The translations under genes and the position numbers were made by a program. Under the pieces are notes generated by a model. It was given only the letters and a program-made list of their open reading frames with translations, ran no database searches and had not been told where the DNA came from. From NCBI GenBank assembly GCA_030018745.1, contig JASEHB010000094.1:1-7846 (forward strand): a stretch of 7,846 nucleotides of DNA, written 5' to 3'. Numbering within the stretch: position 1 is the first letter of the stretch; every line of letters begins with the position of its first letter. This document shows positions 5,786 through 7,846 of the stretch, in pieces. The stretch is from Desulfatibacillaceae bacterium (GTDB lineage Bacteria; Desulfobacterota; Desulfobacteria; Desulfobacterales; Desulfatibacillaceae).

Positions 5786-6714
5786 GCGCGAAAACCAACA
5801 GCAGGCTGGAAAAGATTCTTGTTGCCGGGCACAAGGCCGTCACAAGCGAGTGCGGCCCGCCAAGGGGGAGCAATCCCTCCCACATTGAGGAAAAAGCCAA
5901 CCTTATCCGCAACCATGTGGATGCCATAAACATAACCGACAACCAGACATCCGTCACCCGCATGTGCAGCCTTGCCGTGTGCATCCGCCTAAAGCTCATG
6001 GGTCTTGAGCCGGTGTTGCAGATGGTGACAAGGGACAGAAACCGCATTGCCCTGCAAAGCGATATCCTGGGGGCAGCCTCCTATGGAATTTCAAATATCC
6101 TGTGCCTTTCCGGGGACCACCAGAGCTTTGGCGACTGCCCCACGGGCCAGAATGTCCATGACTTGGACTCCATGCAGCTTCTGCAAACTGTGCGGCTCAT
6201 GTGCGATGAAGGAAAGTTTCTTGGGGGCGGAGACATTGAGCATCCCCCAAAAATGTTCAGCGGGGCCGCGGCCAACCCCTTTGCCGACCCTTACAAAATC
6301 CGCGTGCCGCGTCTGGCCAAAAAGGTGGCCTGCGGAGCGCAGTTCATCCAGACCCAGTGCATTTACAATGTGGACAAGTTCATTGACTGGATGGGCAAGG
6401 TCTGCGACCGGGGTCTTCATGAAAAGGTTTTCATTCTCGCAGGGGTTACGCCGCTAAAATCTGCGGGCATGGCCCGTTATATGAAAAACCGGGTGCCCGG
6501 CATGGATGTACCTGATGAGGTGGTCAAGCGCATGGCCGGTGTTTCCAAGGAAAATCAGCCCCAGGAGGGGATTGACATCTGCGTTGAGACCATTGAAAGG
6601 CTAAAGGAAGTGAAGGGCGTTTCCGGCTTCCACATCATGGCCATTGAATGGGAAGAAAAAGTTCCGGAAATAGTGGAGAGGGCGGGTCTGTATCCCAGGC
6701 CGCAGGTATCCTGA
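5782..6714 (+). CDS. metF: Methylenetetrahydrofolate reductase catalytic subunit MetF
   Basis: 310 residues, the length of a bacterial MetF single-domain TIM barrel. It catalyses interconversion of 5,10-methylene-THF and 5-methyl-THF in the methyl branch of the Wood-Ljungdahl pathway. Expected active-site residues are present by motif: Glu23 in SECGPPRG (E. coli Glu28), Asp112 in LSGDHQS (Asp120) and Gln192 in FIQTQ (Gln183). The later KSAGMARYM segment is also typical. ATG 5782 overlaps the metV stop (ATGA) with AAGGAGG at 5771-5777. Because it lies with metV and an HdrA/MvhD module, its flavin probably exchanges electrons through MetV rather than directly with NADH. In an acetate-oxidising sulfate reducer it would run toward methylene-THF; in autotrophic growth, the reverse. 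Confidence 0.94.
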   Translation: MSAKTNSRLEKILVAGHKAVTSECGPPRGSNPSHIEEKANLIRNHVDAINITDNQTSVTRMCSLAVCIRLKLMGLEPVLQMVTRDRNRIALQSDILGAASYGISNILCLSGDHQSFGDCPTGQNVHDLDSMQLLQTVRLMCDEGKFLGGGDIEHPPKMFSGAAANPFADPYKIRVPRLAKKVACGAQFIQTQCIYNVDKFIDWMGKVCDRGLHEKVFILAGVTPLKSAGMARYMKNRVPGMDVPDEVVKRMAGVSKENQPQEGIDICVETIERLKEVKGVSGFHIMAIEWEEKVPEIVERAGLYPRPQVS

Positions 6715-6737
6715 CCGAGCAGGACGGGAGAAAAGCC

Positions 6738-7846
6738 ATGAAAACTTTTTTTGACCTGGTGCAGCAAGTTCAAAAGCCCGGCTTGTGCCATCGCTGCGGA
6801 GGGTGTGTAACCTTCTGCACAGCCATAAATTTTGGGGCATTGGGCCAGGATGCGGATGGCAAGCCTGTTTTTGCGGACATGGAAAAATGCATCGAGTGCG
6901 GCATCTGCTACATGATCTGCCCTGAAATTGACGAGCTTGATGATGATGCCAGGGAGCTTGTGAAGTGGGAACTGCCCATGGGCCGTATGCTGGAAACCAC
7001 TATTGTGCGCTGCGCAGACCCCCTTGTGCGGGCAAGGGCAACAGACGGCGGTGCGGTTACAGCCCTTTTGCTTCATCTGTTTGATACTGGCCGGATAGAT
7101 GGGGCCATTGTTACACGACAGACAGGCCTTTTTGTGCGGGAGCCTTGGCTTGCCACCACCCGCCGGGAAATTGCAGAGGCAGCCGGTTTCTTCTTTGACT
7201 CATCCCACGGAATGAGCATGTACAGCGAAAAGTATTCCACCTTTGCGCCATCGGTGCAGGCTTTAGGGCCGCTTGCCCGGCGCAAGAGCGGAAAGGGCAG
7301 GGTGGCCTTTGTCGGCCCCCCCTGCCAGATAAAGACCATCCGCAAGATGGAAGCCTTGCATATCGTACCCACGGACGCAATCCGTTATGTTTTCGGGCTG
7401 TTTTGCTCCGGCAACTTCTCCTTTGGAGCAAAGGAGCGCGAGCAATTGGAAAAGGCAGGAAAATTCGAGTGGAGCCAGGTGCGCAAGATAAATGTGAAGG
7501 ACCATCTGATGATTCATCTGGATAACGGCGATGTCCGGGCCATACCCCTTGAAGAGCTTGATTTTATGAAGCGCTTTGCCTGCCGGTTCTGCGATGACTA
7601 TTCAGCGGAATACGCGGATATCTCCTTTGGGGGCATAGGGGCAAAAGAGGGATGGACCACCGTGGTTTCCCGCTCTCCCTTGGGCAGGGCCTGCCTTGCC
7701 CACGCCAGGGATGAAGGGGCAATAGAGGTTTATTCCAGCCCGGATAACCCCAAATTCGCCAGCGAAGCAACCCAGATAATTGTGGAGCATTCGGAAAGGA
7801 AACGCAAAAAAGCCACAGAATACCACAAGACCCTGGAAAAAAACCC
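6738..7846 (+). CDS. FrhB/FpoF-family flavin and iron-sulfur oxidoreductase, 3' truncated by window edge
   Basis: ATG 6738 is preceded by GGGAG (6726-6730) and starts 23 bp after metF. The frame stays open to the window end, giving 369 visible residues. The N-terminus has two ferredoxin-like motifs: C17-x2-C20-x2-C23-x3-C27 and C51-x2-C54-x2-C57-x3-C61-P. The FrhB_FdhB core follows: DGGAVTALLLHLFDTGRIDGAIVT from about residue 103 in family style, VGPPCQ with C196, FGLFCSGNFSF, and C282-RF-C285-DDY...ADISFGG then GWTTVVSR. The family binds FAD and Fe-S clusters and in archaea oxidises or reduces coenzyme F420; bacterial members may use other partners such as ferredoxin. Position suggests it is the electron entry or exit subunit of the MetFV-HdrA-MvhD assembly. 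The electron carrier cannot be told from sequence. Confidence 0.88.
   Translation, partial: MKTFFDLVQQVQKPGLCHRCGGCVTFCTAINFGALGQDADGKPVFADMEKCIECGICYMICPEIDELDDDARELVKWELPMGRMLETTIVRCADPLVRARATDGGAVTALLLHLFDTGRIDGAIVTRQTGLFVREPWLATTRREIAEAAGFFFDSSHGMSMYSEKYSTFAPSVQALGPLARRKSGKGRVAFVGPPCQIKTIRKMEALHIVPTDAIRYVFGLFCSGNFSFGAKEREQLEKAGKFEWSQVRKINVKDHLMIHLDNGDVRAIPLEELDFMKRFACRFCDDYSAEYADISFGGIGAKEGWTTVVSRSPLGRACLAHARDEGAIEVYSSPDNPKFASEATQIIVEHSERKRKKATEYHKTLEKN

Overview
The window looks like chromosomal DNA of a strictly anaerobic bacterium, most likely a Desulfobacterota-type sulfate reducer or relative using the Wood-Ljungdahl (C1/acetyl-CoA) pathway. This is inferred from gene content and moderately GC-rich coding style; no rRNA or housekeeping marker is present to prove taxonomy. 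All recognised genes lie on the + strand.

Layout. Positions 1-747 hold the 3' end of a methylenetetrahydrofolate reductase (MetF)-family gene, a divergent paralog of the metF further on. Positions 748-1490 are a non-coding gap rich in inverted repeats: a nested palindrome of about 100 bp (798-903), two copies of a GTTGGGCTA-type hairpin repeat (1005-1110), and several smaller palindromes just ahead of the next gene. From 1491 to the window end runs a five-gene cluster: a 1016-residue double HdrA fusion; a small MvhD-type [2Fe-2S] protein whose reading frame passes through an in-frame UGA read as selenocysteine; metV; metF; and the start of an FrhB/FpoF-type iron-sulfur flavoprotein that runs off the window. 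mvhD-metV and metV-metF overlap by ATGA junctions, so they are translationally coupled. A terminator-like hairpin sits at the end of hdrA.

How the genes work together (inference from family knowledge). MetF-MetV interconverts methylene-THF and methyl-THF. MvhD normally bridges an electron partner to HdrA, and HdrA is the flavin-based electron-bifurcating subunit. The FrhB-like protein would be an extra flavin/Fe-S port. Together they suggest a large soluble MTHFR complex that couples the reaction to low-potential carriers. The local set resembles the MetFV-HdrABC-MvhD arrangement of some acetogens, but no hdrB, hdrC or hydrogenase gene is present here. The most striking points are the Sec-containing MvhD with a good bacterial SECIS candidate, the asymmetric HdrA-HdrA fusion, and the FrhB-like partner.
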